From the NCBI RefSeq assembly GCF_009831765.1, contig NZ_WSSB01000003.1:186001-250000 (forward strand): DNA of 64,000 nt, read 5' to 3'. Below, piece by piece: positions 42,076 to 50,737 of this stretch. The stretch's first letter is position 1; each line of letters begins with the position of its first letter. The notes beneath the pieces were generated by a model, which worked only from the letters and a program-made list of their open reading frames with translations, was not told the origin of the DNA and made no database searches. Both the position numbers and the translations under genes were made by a program. The stretch is from Craterilacuibacter sinensis (lineage in GTDB: Bacteria > Pseudomonadota > Gammaproteobacteria > Burkholderiales > Chromobacteriaceae).

Positions 42076-42641
42076 AAGCCCACTGGCTGGTTTTTGCCGT
42101 TGCAGCATTTTTGTCGGCCTGCAGCAGTCATAGCCCGCCGACTGTGCCGGCCAGACTGGTTCCCGTGCAGCAGTTTGCCCAGACCATGTTGCCCCATGCG
42201 ACACCCGCTGCCCGCCAGTTGGGTGTGGCGCCAGAAGTGATTGTTGCGCATGCTGCGCTGGAAAGTGGCTGGGGGCAGCGGCCTATCCGCCATCCTGATG
42301 GCAGCGATAGCCATAATCTCTTTAGCCTGAAAGCGACACCGTCGTGGCAGGGCGAGACAGTGTCCATTTTAACGACCGAATTCATACGGGGACGCAAGCT
42401 TAAGCGTGTCGAACGTTTCCGTGCCTATCCTTCGTTTGGTGCCGCATTTGCCGACTATGCATCCTTGCTTGGTGGTTTGCCGCGTTATGAGGCCGTGCGG
42501 GGAACGGGGACGGATGAGCGGGCCTTTGCCTGTGCCTTGAAGCAAGGCGCTTATGCAACCGACCCGGCTTATGTAGACAAATTGATCAGGGTGACCGGCG
42601 TTTTGCGCCAGGTGCTGCCGGAGGCTGAATCGGGCGTCTGA
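42072..42641 (+). CDS. Glucosaminidase-type (FlgJ-like) peptidoglycan hydrolase lipoprotein
   Basis: A 189-residue exported protein with a lipobox (AAFLSAC, Cys about 17). The body is a glucosaminidase/mannosyl-glycoprotein endo-beta-N-acetylglucosaminidase-like fold as in the C-terminal domain of FlgJ. The catalytic glutamate is in IVAHAALESGWGQRPIRH, then HNLFSLKATPSWQGETVSI and FRAYPSFGAAFADYASLL. There is no flagellar rod domain, so it is a stand-alone murein hydrolase. A paralogue follows 157 bp downstream. Confidence 0.88.
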   Translation: MKAHWLVFAVAAFLSACSSHSPPTVPARLVPVQQFAQTMLPHATPAARQLGVAPEVIVAHAALESGWGQRPIRHPDGSDSHNLFSLKATPSWQGETVSILTTEFIRGRKLKRVERFRAYPSFGAAFADYASLLGGLPRYEAVRGTGTDERAFACALKQGAYATDPAYVDKLIRVTGVLRQVLPEAESGV

Positions 42642-42798
42642 TGGGGCGCCAGCTTGGTGTCTGCTGAAACTATGTCATGGAATGTCTATGTGAATCAATG
42701 TCTTGCCGTATATCTGAGGTGTTGCATTAAGCGGTAATTGTGAGGTAGTATGCGCTCCCTTTAGTTCACCCGGCTGTTTGGGTTTGACAGGAGTCAGT

Positions 42799-43455
42799 TT
42801 GCGCAAGCACATTCTTCTTTTCCCGTTCGTCGTCTTATTCCTCGCTGCCTGTGGCAGCGCAGTCAGTCAGCCTCAGGCTGAAAAGTCCGCCAGTGGCCAG
42901 TTACAGCCACGTTTTACCGCCAGTGCGCCCGTTGCCAGTGTTGCCGTAGCACAGCCCAAGCCAGCTGCCGTGCCTTCGGACCCCATTGGTGCGTTTACCT
43001 ATACCATGCTGCCGCACGCTGAAGATGCGGCACAAGCGCTCGGGGTGGACCCGGCGATTATCATCGCACATGCTGGTCTGGAAAGTGGTTGGGGCAAAAA
43101 ACCTATCCGTTTTGCCGATGGCCGCGACAGCTACAATCTGTTCAGCCTGAAAGCGTATGACTCGTGGACCGGCGATACGGTCAAGATCCGTACCACCGAG
43201 TATCTGGGTGGGCGCAAAGTCAAGAAAACCGAAACCTTCCGCGCTTACCCGTCATTTCAGGCTGCATTCGAGGACTACGCGTCCTTGCTCGCCAAGAACC
43301 AGCGTTACGCCAAGGCGCTGGGGCAGGGCGACAACGCCAAGGGTTTTGCTCAGGCTTTACACAAAGGCGGCTATGCCACCGATCCGCGCTATGTCAGCAA
43401 GTTTGCCAGTGTGACCAAAAAAGTGCGCCGGGTCAGTGACCGCATGAGCGCATAA
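42799..43455 (+). CDS. Second glucosaminidase-type peptidoglycan hydrolase lipoprotein
   Basis: A 218-residue paralogue of the preceding gene, with a signal peptide and lipobox (VLFLAAC). The same catalytic segments are present: IIAHAGLESGWGKKPIRFAD, YNLFSLKAYDSWTGDTVKI and FRAYPSFQAAFEDYASLLAK. A longer Ala/Gln/Pro-rich linker follows the lipid anchor. The likely start is TTG at 42799, because AGGAG at 42788-42792 is correctly spaced from it; there is no ATG nearby. The non-ATG start may keep expression low. Confidence 0.87.
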   Translation: MRKHILLFPFVVLFLAACGSAVSQPQAEKSASGQLQPRFTASAPVASVAVAQPKPAAVPSDPIGAFTYTMLPHAEDAAQALGVDPAIIIAHAGLESGWGKKPIRFADGRDSYNLFSLKAYDSWTGDTVKIRTTEYLGGRKVKKTETFRAYPSFQAAFEDYASLLAKNQRYAKALGQGDNAKGFAQALHKGGYATDPRYVSKFASVTKKVRRVSDRMSA

Positions 43456-43484
43456 ACTGGAACACACTGTCTGACATGATGCAA

Positions 43485-43508
43485 AACGCCAGCCTCTGGG
43501 CTGGCGTT
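43485..43508 (-). terminator. Hairpin terminator between the glucosaminidase-type gene and cstA
   Basis: A perfect 10-bp stem AACGCCAGCC/GGCTGGCGTT (43485-43494, 43499-43508) with a 4-nt loop sits between two convergent genes. The minus-strand side continues GTTTTGC, giving a short T-run for cstA. On the plus side it may still slow transcription. Confidence 0.65.
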
Positions 43509-43526
43509 GCTGCGTGGTGCGCCGGA

Positions 43527-44957
43527 TCAGGCCAGTTGTTCAGCCGTGATGGCGTTTTCGCAGCGCCGTATCTTGATAAAGAACAATACGGTCAGGGCGA
43601 TGGTGGTCGCGATGCCGATCAGCGTAGCCATAGGCAGCGCCAGTCCGAAGCCTATCGGCGCATTGGCCAGATATGTCACGCATACGCAGGTCATGAAGAT
43701 GGCCGGCACGGTGGCAATCCAGTGGAATTTGCCGTGGCGCAGCAGATAGGCCGCCGCCGTCCACAGCATAATGCTGGCCGTGGTCTGGTTGGCCCAGCCG
43801 AAGTAGCGCCAGATCACATTGAAATCGACCTTGGTCAGCGCATAGCCGATGACAAACATGGGAATGGCAATTAGTAAGCGCTTGGTGATGGCTTTTTGCG
43901 GCATTTTGAAAAAGTCGGCGATGATCAGGCGCGCCGAACGGAATGCCGTGTCGCCCGAGGTGATCGGCAACACGATCACGCCCAGTACCGCCAGTACGCC
44001 GCCGGTCATGCCCAGCAGCGAAGTGGAGACTTCATGTACTACCTTGGCCGGGCCGCCGGCCGCCATGGTGGCATTCAGTGCTTCAGGCGTGTCGTAGAAG
44101 GACAGGCCCAGCGTGCACCAGATCAGCGCAATAATGCCTTCGCCTATCATGGCGCCGTAGAACACGAAGCGGCCGTTCTTTTCGTTTTGCATGCAGCGTG
44201 CCATCAAGGGTGACTGGGTGGCGTGAAAACCCGACAGGGCGCCGCAGGCGATGGTGATGAACAGCAGGGGCCACAAAGGCAGTTCACCCGGGTGCATATT
44301 GGCCGTGAGATCCAGCCCTGCCGAGTAGAAGGTCTTGTCGCTGAGTCCCAAACCGATAATGAGACTGAGCGACATAAACAGCAGCAGTGCGCCAAAGAGC
44401 GGATAGACGCGGCCGATGATCTTGTCTACCGGCACAATGGTGGCGAGGATGTAGTAGGCAAAAATAACACCGGTCCAGATGGCGATATTGCTGCCGGTCA
44501 GATTGGACAGCAGGCCGGCCGGGCTCAGTACAAAGACGACACCAACCAGCAGGAGCAGGATGATGGCAAAGACGTTCATGAAATGCTTCATGAACGTGCC
44601 CAAATGGGTGCCGACTACGCTGGGCACCGATGCGCCATTGGCGCGTACGCTGAGCATGCCCGAAAAGTAGTCATGCACCGCACCGGCAAAGATGCAGCCA
44701 AAGACAATCCACAACATCGCGACCGGGCCATACAGTGCGCCCAGAATGGGGCCGAAGATGGGGCCGATGCCGGCAATGTTCAGCAGCTGGATCAGCCAGA
44801 CCTTGGCGGTGGACATTTCGACATAGTCGACGCCGTCGGCCAAGCTGGCGGCCGGGGTCGGGCGCTCGGGCTTGATACCGAATATTTTTTCAACAAGGGT
44901 GCCATAGGCAAAATAACCTGCCAGCAGCAGGGCGCAGCACAGGGCAAACCAGACCAT
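43527..44957 (-). CDS. cstA: Carbon starvation protein CstA family (peptide/pyruvate transporter)
   Basis: A 476-residue polytopic inner-membrane protein of the CstA/BtsT family, known as peptide or pyruvate symporters. Family landmarks are VDYVEMSTAKVWLIQLLNIA, IAGIGPIFGPILGALYGP, GAVHDYFSGMLSVRANGAS and ACGALSGFHATQSPLMARCM. It is shorter than E. coli CstA (about 700 residues) because it lacks C-terminal helices, as in the short CstA subfamily. It stands alone between terminators, with a 256-bp upstream region. Confidence 0.9.
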   Translation of the reverse strand: MVWFALCCALLLAGYFAYGTLVEKIFGIKPERPTPAASLADGVDYVEMSTAKVWLIQLLNIAGIGPIFGPILGALYGPVAMLWIVFGCIFAGAVHDYFSGMLSVRANGASVPSVVGTHLGTFMKHFMNVFAIILLLLVGVVFVLSPAGLLSNLTGSNIAIWTGVIFAYYILATIVPVDKIIGRVYPLFGALLLFMSLSLIIGLGLSDKTFYSAGLDLTANMHPGELPLWPLLFITIACGALSGFHATQSPLMARCMQNEKNGRFVFYGAMIGEGIIALIWCTLGLSFYDTPEALNATMAAGGPAKVVHEVSTSLLGMTGGVLAVLGVIVLPITSGDTAFRSARLIIADFFKMPQKAITKRLLIAIPMFVIGYALTKVDFNVIWRYFGWANQTTASIMLWTAAAYLLRHGKFHWIATVPAIFMTCVCVTYLANAPIGFGLALPMATLIGIATTIALTVLFFIKIRRCENAITAEQLA

Positions 44958-45213
44958 GGTGTAAGTCCTCTATTTCTCTTGAGCAGATATGGCCTTGCCG
45001 CTTTGGGTTCTGTTGACCTCTTATATCTGTCCATCCGGACAGCAAGGGCAAGGCCTCGATGCAGGGCTGTTTTATCTGGCATCAGCCAGAGCCGCTTGCT
45101 CAGGTCAAAATAATGGCTGCGTGTGCGATTTGCTATGACATAACTCAAGAAAGATGATGCTCGCTTACTTTTTAAGCAGAAAAACCTGTTCCTGCTGCCA
45201 TATACCTGTGCAC
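44958..45213. other. Intergenic region upstream of cstA
   Basis: No gene is seen in these 256 bp. A long-range inverted repeat GGCCTTGCC...GGCAAGGCC (near 44990 and 45047) could fold the cstA 5' leader. No clear promoter was found by eye. Confidence 0.4.
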
Positions 45214-45753
45214 TTAAGGCGATAGCCTGATCTGCTGGGCTATTTCGCCTGCCAGTTGCGTCGTGCCGCGACTCAGTGCCTCGATTAATGCCGGGTAGCC
45301 ATCACCGCGTTGCATGGCCTGGATATCAAATGGCCGGCTTAAGCGCACCTTGCCTTTTTCATCCAGATAGCTGTAACGCCCGGTCAGTTGGGCGTAACCC
45401 TGATAGCTGCCATTGAACTGTTCGAATACAACCTGAATTTTGCCTGCGGGCGTGGCCGTAGCGGGTGGCTGTAATGCGGTCAATTGGCTGCTGAGCTGGC
45501 GGGCGAGTATTTTATCTGGCGCCTCCGCCCACTGGTGGTACTGCGCCAGACTGACTTGTACCGGGCTTTCGCGGTACACGATGCTGGAGCCGGACAGATA
45601 GTCGGGCAGTTTGACCTCCAGCGGGATGCTGGCGCGCAGGTCCGTCGTGGTGCCAGTAGCCGGGCTTTGTAACAGGTAATAGCTGACCTTGGGTGCACTG
45701 GCGCAGGCGCCAAGTGCCAGTAGCAAGGAGAGCAGGAGGGCGCGCTGCTTCAT
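45214..45753 (-). CDS. pqiC: PqiC-type outer-membrane lipoprotein
   Basis: A 179-residue lipoprotein (lipobox LALGAC, Cys about 17) of the PqiC/YmbA family (ABC-type transport auxiliary). Landmarks are VSYYLLQSPA after the anchor, the conserved IPLEVKLPDYLSGSSIVYRE, and the QWAEAPDKILARQL segment. In E. coli PqiC forms an outer-membrane ring that caps the PqiB tube, completing a bridge for lipid transport across the periplasm. Its start overlaps the pqiB stop by 4 bp. Confidence 0.9.
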   Translation of the reverse strand: MKQRALLLSLLLALGACASAPKVSYYLLQSPATGTTTDLRASIPLEVKLPDYLSGSSIVYRESPVQVSLAQYHQWAEAPDKILARQLSSQLTALQPPATATPAGKIQVVFEQFNGSYQGYAQLTGRYSYLDEKGKVRLSRPFDIQAMQRGDGYPALIEALSRGTTQLAGEIAQQIRLSP

Positions 45754-47405
45754 GGTCGGGCTCCCTTGGGGGTCGGGTCGGGGGTGCTGCGATCAAACAG
45801 CAGCGCATTCGGGCTTTCGTTCAAAGTTCGCACCACCGGTCGTGTTTCCTGTAGCAGTGCGCCCAGTGTGTTGAGTGTCTGACTGAGTTCGCTATAGGCG
45901 ACCGAGCCTTTGGAGAAACCATCCAGCGTAGTGCCAAGCTTGGTCAGTGTCTGGCGCAATTCGGCCGGCAGCGCCTGGGCGTCCGGACTGGCGACCAGGC
46001 TGTTGAGCGACTGGGACAGCTTGCCAGCTTCGCTTGCCGCGATGCGGGTTTCATTCAGTGCGCCATTGGCGCTGTCCAGCGTTTGCTCAAGCTTGAGGGC
46101 ATTGAGCTTGTCCAGCAGGGCGATGACCTTGTTTTCTATCTGCGACAGCCCGCCGCTATTGCTGGTCGGCAAAATCGGGTAACCACGGTAAGGCTTGGGT
46201 AGCGTGTTGAGGCGCTTGCCTGAGAAGTCGATGTCGATAAACAGCGCGCCGCTTAGCAAGTTGCCGGTCTTGAGCTTGGCGACCATGCCGTTCTGGATAG
46301 CCTGGTCGATGCGCTTTTGCCAGAAGGCTTGCGGGCGTTCGCCGGTTTCATCGTCAAAACGGCCGACTTCTATTTTCAGCAGTACCGGAATGGCGCGCTT
46401 GCCTGTCGCATTCGTGGCGAGAGCCGGGGTGAATAGCGGTACGGCGGCTACCGTGCCGATGCGGATGCCGCGATATTCGACGGGCGCGCCAATCTGCAAG
46501 CCGCGCACCGACTCATCGAACAGGGCGACAAAGGGAAGCTGCTGTTCGTAGTAAAGGTTGCTGGCGCTCTCTTCACTGGCGTATAGCGTGAACTTGCTCT
46601 GGTTGGCGACGCGATCGCCCAATTCGTGGCCAGATGGCACATCAAACGAGATGCCGCCACCTAGCAAGGTGGCGAGCGAGCCGACATTGACCGAAATGCC
46701 ATTGGCCGACAGGTTGAAGCCGACGCCGCTGGTGAGCCAGAAACGCGAATTGGCGGTGACCAGCTGGTCGTAAGGGCGCTTGATAAATAGCTGGTAGCGC
46801 ATTTCGCGTGCGGCGGTGTCGAATTCGGCCTTTTCGATGCGGCCGACTTCAAAGTGCTGGAATAGCACCGGATCTCCGACATTCAGCGTTTTGACGTCGC
46901 GGGCATTGAGTTGCAGGCGCAAGCCCGGTACATCCGGTGCGGTAATGGGCGGGGTGGCCAGTACCTTGAATTCGCGGCTAAGCTCGCCGCTTTTGCCGGG
47001 CTGGAACTTGATATAAACACCGGACAGCAGCGTGGACAAACCGCTGACGCCACCATTTTCTACCCGTGGGCGTACCACCCAGAACTGGCTGTCCTGAAAC
47101 AGCAGTGGCGCAGCACTCTTGTCCAGCTGAGCCTTGATAATGACGGCGGTGTGGTCCGGTGCCAGGCTGACTTCGCTGACCTTGCCGATATTGACGTCGA
47201 GAATCTTGATCTGGGTCTTGCCGACCTCGATGCCTTCTGCAGAGGGCAGATGCAGGGTGATTTGCGGGCCCTGATTGCTCCAGGTGGTGTACACCATCCA
47301 CAAGCCGGCGATCAGGGCAACGATGGGAACAATCCAGACCAGCGAGAGCTGGCGCAATTTGGCGACCCGGGCGATGGGCTGTTTGTTGTCCGCAGGTTCA
47401 GTCAT
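45750..47405 (-). CDS. pqiB: MCE-domain lipid transport protein PqiB
   Basis: A 551-residue protein with one N-terminal membrane helix (LSLVWIVPIVALIAGLWMVY) and three MCE domains. The first begins ITLHLPSAEGIEVGKTQIKI, the second near VPGLRLQLNARDVKTLNVGD and the third near LPFVALFDESVRGLQIGAPV. A helical C-terminal region (about residues 430-530) follows. PqiB hexamers form a hollow needle that spans the periplasm between PqiA and PqiC. It overlaps both neighbours by a few bases, so the operon order is pqiA-pqiB-pqiC. Confidence 0.94.
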   Translation of the reverse strand: MTEPADNKQPIARVAKLRQLSLVWIVPIVALIAGLWMVYTTWSNQGPQITLHLPSAEGIEVGKTQIKILDVNIGKVSEVSLAPDHTAVIIKAQLDKSAAPLLFQDSQFWVVRPRVENGGVSGLSTLLSGVYIKFQPGKSGELSREFKVLATPPITAPDVPGLRLQLNARDVKTLNVGDPVLFQHFEVGRIEKAEFDTAAREMRYQLFIKRPYDQLVTANSRFWLTSGVGFNLSANGISVNVGSLATLLGGGISFDVPSGHELGDRVANQSKFTLYASEESASNLYYEQQLPFVALFDESVRGLQIGAPVEYRGIRIGTVAAVPLFTPALATNATGKRAIPVLLKIEVGRFDDETGERPQAFWQKRIDQAIQNGMVAKLKTGNLLSGALFIDIDFSGKRLNTLPKPYRGYPILPTSNSGGLSQIENKVIALLDKLNALKLEQTLDSANGALNETRIAASEAGKLSQSLNSLVASPDAQALPAELRQTLTKLGTTLDGFSKGSVAYSELSQTLNTLGALLQETRPVVRTLNESPNALLFDRSTPDPTPKGARP

Positions 47406-48708
47406 GGGCGGGGTTTTCCTTGTTGACGCGTTTATCCCAGATCAGGCGGATATCGAAACTCATGGCGGCGAGCATGGTGAATACCACCACGCCGGTAAAC
47501 GAGAGGGCGGCCACGCCGGGGTAGACCGACATGATCTTTCCCATGCGCACCAGTGCGACCAGAATGGCGACGACAAAAACGTCAACCATGGACCAGCGCC
47601 CTATCAGCTCGGTAACGCGGTAAAGCTGGGTGTAGCGGCGGGCACTGACGGTTTCACCTGCCCCTTTGCGTAGCTGGGCGGCAATGCATAGCAGGGATAG
47701 TGCGGCGAATTTGGCGATGGGCACCAGCACACTGGCGATAAAAATAATCAGTGCAATCGGGTAGGAGCCGATATTCCACATGATGACCACGCCTTCGAGG
47801 ATGGTCGAGGCCTCGCTGCTGCGCAGGCTTTCGGTCAGCATGATGGGGTAGAGGTTGGCCGGGATATACAAGATAGCTGCAGTCAGTAGCAAGCCGACCG
47901 TCAGTTGCAGACTGTGCGGGCGGCGTGTGCTTAGGCGGTGCGCACAGCGCACGCAGCGGCGGGCGTCTTTTGGGTTGCGCTTGTCGCAAGCCGGGCAGCT
48001 TTGCTCGCCATCTGTCCAGGGCTGGGTCGGGTCGTCGCCATATAGTTGTGCCAGCTTGAAGTTCAGCCAGTGCTTGTCTACCAGTGAAGCAGTTTTGGTC
48101 AGCGACAGGCTGAACAGCAACAGGCTCCAGAAGGACAGGCCGAAATGGATTTCGGCCAGTGACGCCAGCTTGATCATGCTGACCAGAATGGCCAGCGCAA
48201 ACACATCCACCATCATCCAGGGCCGGCTGGATGCCGCCAGCTGGGCGGCAGCGCGCAAGCCCGGCCAGCGTGCATTCAGGCGTAAGGCTAAATAGACATA
48301 GAAGGTTGCCGCCAGAAACAGGGCGGGGGTAAACAGCAGTACCAGCAGCAACAGATCGGCAATCAGTACAAAGTCTTCGTGAAACAGGATCTCGGCGCTG
48401 CTGAAAATAGTGATTTGCTGGTGTACGCCCTCGACAGTCATGCCCAGTAGCGGGAAGGCGAAACTCAGGCAAAGAAAAATCATCGCCGCCAGTGCGTAGG
48501 CCAGCGTGCTGTCGGTGGCATGCAAAGGGATGCGGCACAGTACATCGTTGCAGCGCGGGCAGCGAGCCAGCTGGCCAGCTTGTAGCGCGGGCAGGCCTAA
48601 CTCTAGGTCGCAATGGGGGCATTGCATCGGATGTGCCGGCAGTGCCGCGTCTATGGGTAGCATGGGGTGGCTACCGTGAACGATGGGTAATGGGGCATCT
48701 GGAGGCAT
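47398..48708 (-). CDS. pqiA: Paraquat-inducible membrane protein PqiA
   Basis: A 436-residue inner-membrane protein with two homologous halves, each with a four-cysteine zinc ribbon followed by four helices: MQCPHCDLELGL with ARCPRCNDVL (about residues 28-55), and QSCPACDKRNPKDARRCVRC (about 240). It feeds lipids to the PqiB needle. The first helices include LALAAMIFLCLSFAFPLLGM. The start is uncertain: ATGs at residues 1, 16 and 28 of this frame are all possible, and the internal ones fit family N-termini better. Confidence 0.92.
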   Translation of the reverse strand: MPPDAPLPIVHGSHPMLPIDAALPAHPMQCPHCDLELGLPALQAGQLARCPRCNDVLCRIPLHATDSTLAYALAAMIFLCLSFAFPLLGMTVEGVHQQITIFSSAEILFHEDFVLIADLLLLVLLFTPALFLAATFYVYLALRLNARWPGLRAAAQLAASSRPWMMVDVFALAILVSMIKLASLAEIHFGLSFWSLLLFSLSLTKTASLVDKHWLNFKLAQLYGDDPTQPWTDGEQSCPACDKRNPKDARRCVRCAHRLSTRRPHSLQLTVGLLLTAAILYIPANLYPIMLTESLRSSEASTILEGVVIMWNIGSYPIALIIFIASVLVPIAKFAALSLLCIAAQLRKGAGETVSARRYTQLYRVTELIGRWSMVDVFVVAILVALVRMGKIMSVYPGVAALSFTGVVVFTMLAAMSFDIRLIWDKRVNKENPAHD

Positions 48709-48904
48709 ATCAAGATGGCGAATTATTCAATTTATGTATTCTAAGGCATGTGGCGCACCAGTGGCAGCGACGATTGCACAGCCATCCGGCGTAGAAACCG
48801 GCAGGTGAACCGTCATGGCAGGATGGCCGGGCGTGATTTTCTGCTTTGCAGCGTGCGTGATGGCCGTTACCATCGCTCACTTGATGAGTTTGTGTGGAGT
48901 TTGC

Positions 48905-49507
48905 ATGTTGTCCCCGTCCCGCGTTCCCGCCTTGCGTTTTATTGCCAGCTGCAAACTGCCGACCCCATGGGGCGAATTTACCATGCATGGCTTCGAAGAA
49001 GCTTCCGGACAGGAGCATGTCGCGCTGACGCTGGGTGTGGTTGACGATGGTGCACCGGTGCTGGTGCGCCTGCATTCCGAATGTCTGACCGGAGATGCGC
49101 TGTTTTCGCTGCGTTGTGACTGCGGCTTCCAGCTGGAGGCTGCGCTGGACGCCATTGCCGAAGAAGGGCGCGGTGCTTTGCTCTATCTGCGCCAGGAAGG
49201 GCGCGGCATCGGCCTGATCAACAAAATCCGCGCTTATAAGCTGCAGGATGGGGGGGCCGATACGGTTGAGGCCAACGAGCAGCTGGGCTTTCCGGCCGAT
49301 ATGCGCGACTTCGGCATCGCTCGCGATATGTTGTCCGAGCTTGGCATCCACCAGGTGCGGGTGATGACCAATAATCCGCGCAAACTGGAGACGCTGAACC
49401 GTGTCGGCATCGCCGTGACCGAACATGTGCCGCTCAAAGTCGGGCGCAACAGCCATAACGACCATTACCTCAATACCAAGGCCGCCAAGCTGGGTCATCT
49501 GTTCTGA
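48905..49507 (+). CDS. ribA: GTP cyclohydrolase II
   Basis: A 200-residue stand-alone enzyme for the first step of riboflavin synthesis from GTP. The zinc ligands are in [21 protein letters not shown] (C-x10-C-x-C). [20 protein letters not shown] binds GTP, and [16 protein letters not shown] is conserved. The start [20 protein letters not shown] (48905) matches the family; an in-frame 30-residue extension is not family-like. It is not fused to ribB. No FMN riboswitch sequence was seen upstream. The giant heptamer array begins 64 bp after its stop. Confidence 0.96.
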   Translation: MLSPSRVPALRFIASCKLPTPWGEFTMHGFEEASGQEHVALTLGVVDDGAPVLVRLHSECLTGDALFSLRCDCGFQLEAALDAIAEEGRGALLYLRQEGRGIGLINKIRAYKLQDGGADTVEANEQLGFPADMRDFGIARDMLSELGIHQVRVMTNNPRKLETLNRVGIAVTEHVPLKVGRNSHNDHYLNTKAAKLGHLF

Positions 49508-49514
49508 GGGAGTC

Positions 49515-49528
49515 GGGAATAGGGAATC
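49515..49528 (+). repeat. Two degenerate heptamers GGGAATA-GGGAATC after ribA
   Basis: Two G-rich heptamers directly follow the ribA stop. They resemble the reverse complement of the array unit (GGGATCA), suggesting a local tendency to expand such 7-bp repeats. Confidence 0.4.
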
Positions 49529-49570
49529 GTGGTGTTGACGTGCTTGGGTAGGGTCGCCACACTTAAGCCC

Positions 49571-49997
49571 TGATCCCTGATCCCTGATCCCTGATCCCTG
49601 ATCCCTGATCCCTGATCCCTGATCCCTGATCCCTGATCCCTGATCCCTGATCCCTGGTCCCTGATCCCTGATCCCTGATCCCTGATCCCTGATCCCTGAT
49701 CCCTGATCCCTGATCCCTGATCCCTGATCCCTGATCCCTGATCCCTGATCCCTGATCCCTGATCCCTGATCCCTGATCCCTGATCCCTGATCCCTGATCC
49801 CTGATCCCTGATCCCTGATCCCTGATCCCTGATCCCTGATCCCTGATCCCTGATCCCTGATCCCTGATCCCTGATCCCTGATCCCTGATCCCTGATCCCT
49901 GATCCCTGATCCCTGATCCCTGATCCCTGATCCCTGATCCCTGATCCCTGATCCCTGATCCCTGATCCCTGATCCCTGATCCCTGATCCCTGATCCC
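49571..49997. repeat. Tandem array of 61 exact TGATCCC heptamers
   Basis: 427 bp consist of 61 head-to-tail 7-bp units; only unit 13 differs (TGGTCCC, 49655-49661). Sixty units contain GATC, one every 7 bp. The array lies between ribA and lpxH and stops 3 bp before the lpxH stop codon. Read on the minus strand it has no stop in any frame and would encode the heptapeptide GIRDQGS repeatedly; read on the plus strand it has TGA in every frame. Such purity implies recent expansion by slipped replication, and the copy number is probably unstable. Confidence 0.97.
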
Positions 49998-50000
49998 TGG

Positions 50001-50723
50001 TTACGCCAGTTCCAGCGCGGTCAGTCCCTTTTCATCCAGCCGCAAATAGCCGCCGCGACCGTCGTGCCAGTCGGCAATCACCCAGCGCTCGCTATGGCGC
50101 GCCCCGTCGCTGATCGGGTAGCAGCCCGGCCTGTGGGTGTGGCCATGTATCAGTACTGGCCAGTCGTGCGCGGCCATCAACGCCAGCAATGCCTCCTCGG
50201 TCACATCACCGGCCTCGGTATAACCCTGTTCGCGTTTCATGCCCTCGCTCTGGCTGCGTGCCAAGCGGGCAATGGCATGGCGTTCGGCCAGGGTCTTGGC
50301 CAGTAGCGCCTTTTGCCACAATGGGTTGCGGCTCATTGCGCGGAACTGCTGGTAGGCGCTGTCGTCGCTGCACGCGGCATCACCGTGGCTGAGCAGGTAA
50401 TGGCGGCCATGGACGGATAACAGGCTAGGGTCGGCCAGCAGCACAGCCCCGCTAGCTTGCTCAAAGCCGCGGCCCATTAAAAAGTCGCGGTTGCCGTGCA
50501 TGACATAGAGCGGCGTGTGGCTGCTGAAGCGGCGCATGGCAGCCGTCATGCGGGTGTTGAAATCCGATGTGTCGTCATCCCCCACCCAGTATTCAAACAG
50601 ATCGCCAAGAATATAGAGCGCATCGATCTGCCCGGCCCAATCTGTGAGCGTGCGTTCGAATAGCGTGGCAAGTTCAGGGACATCTTCGGACAGATGCAGG
50701 TCGGAAATGAAGTGGATGGGCAT
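50001..50723 (-). CDS. lpxH: UDP-2,3-diacylglucosamine diphosphatase
   Basis: A 240-residue calcineurin-like metallophosphoesterase that releases lipid X from UDP-2,3-diacylglucosamine in lipid A synthesis. Metal ligands are in FISDLHLSED at the N-terminus, LGDLFEYWVGDD, the phosphoesterase signature VMHGNRDFLMG, HGDAACSDD and IHGHTHRPG. It is peripheral to the inner membrane. Its TAA stop abuts the 61-unit heptamer array, so loss of the stop would append GIRDQGS repeats. ppiB lies upstream, separated by a terminator and degenerate G-rich repeats. Confidence 0.95.
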   Translation of the reverse strand: MPIHFISDLHLSEDVPELATLFERTLTDWAGQIDALYILGDLFEYWVGDDDTSDFNTRMTAAMRRFSSHTPLYVMHGNRDFLMGRGFEQASGAVLLADPSLLSVHGRHYLLSHGDAACSDDSAYQQFRAMSRNPLWQKALLAKTLAERHAIARLARSQSEGMKREQGYTEAGDVTEEALLALMAAHDWPVLIHGHTHRPGCYPISDGARHSERWVIADWHDGRGGYLRLDEKGLTALELA

Positions 50724-50737
50724 GAATGTGCGGTATC

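Larger units (their letters stand above)
49508..50000. other. Gene-free interval between ribA and lpxH
   Basis: Apart from the two repeat features, the interval holds only about 40 bp of unique sequence (49529-49570). No terminator hairpin for ribA or lpxH is seen. Confidence 0.7.

Noticed and set aside
44223-45113. 296-codon open frame on the plus strand opposite cstA
   Set aside because: Gln/Asp/His-rich sequence without hydrophobic core or motif; it mirrors the transmembrane codons of cstA.
48709-48904. FMN riboswitch before ribA
   Set aside because: The conserved RFN-element sequences (such as AGGGTGAAATTCCC) are absent.
49571-49997. CRISPR array
   Set aside because: Units are 7 bp and directly adjacent with no spacers; no cas genes are nearby.
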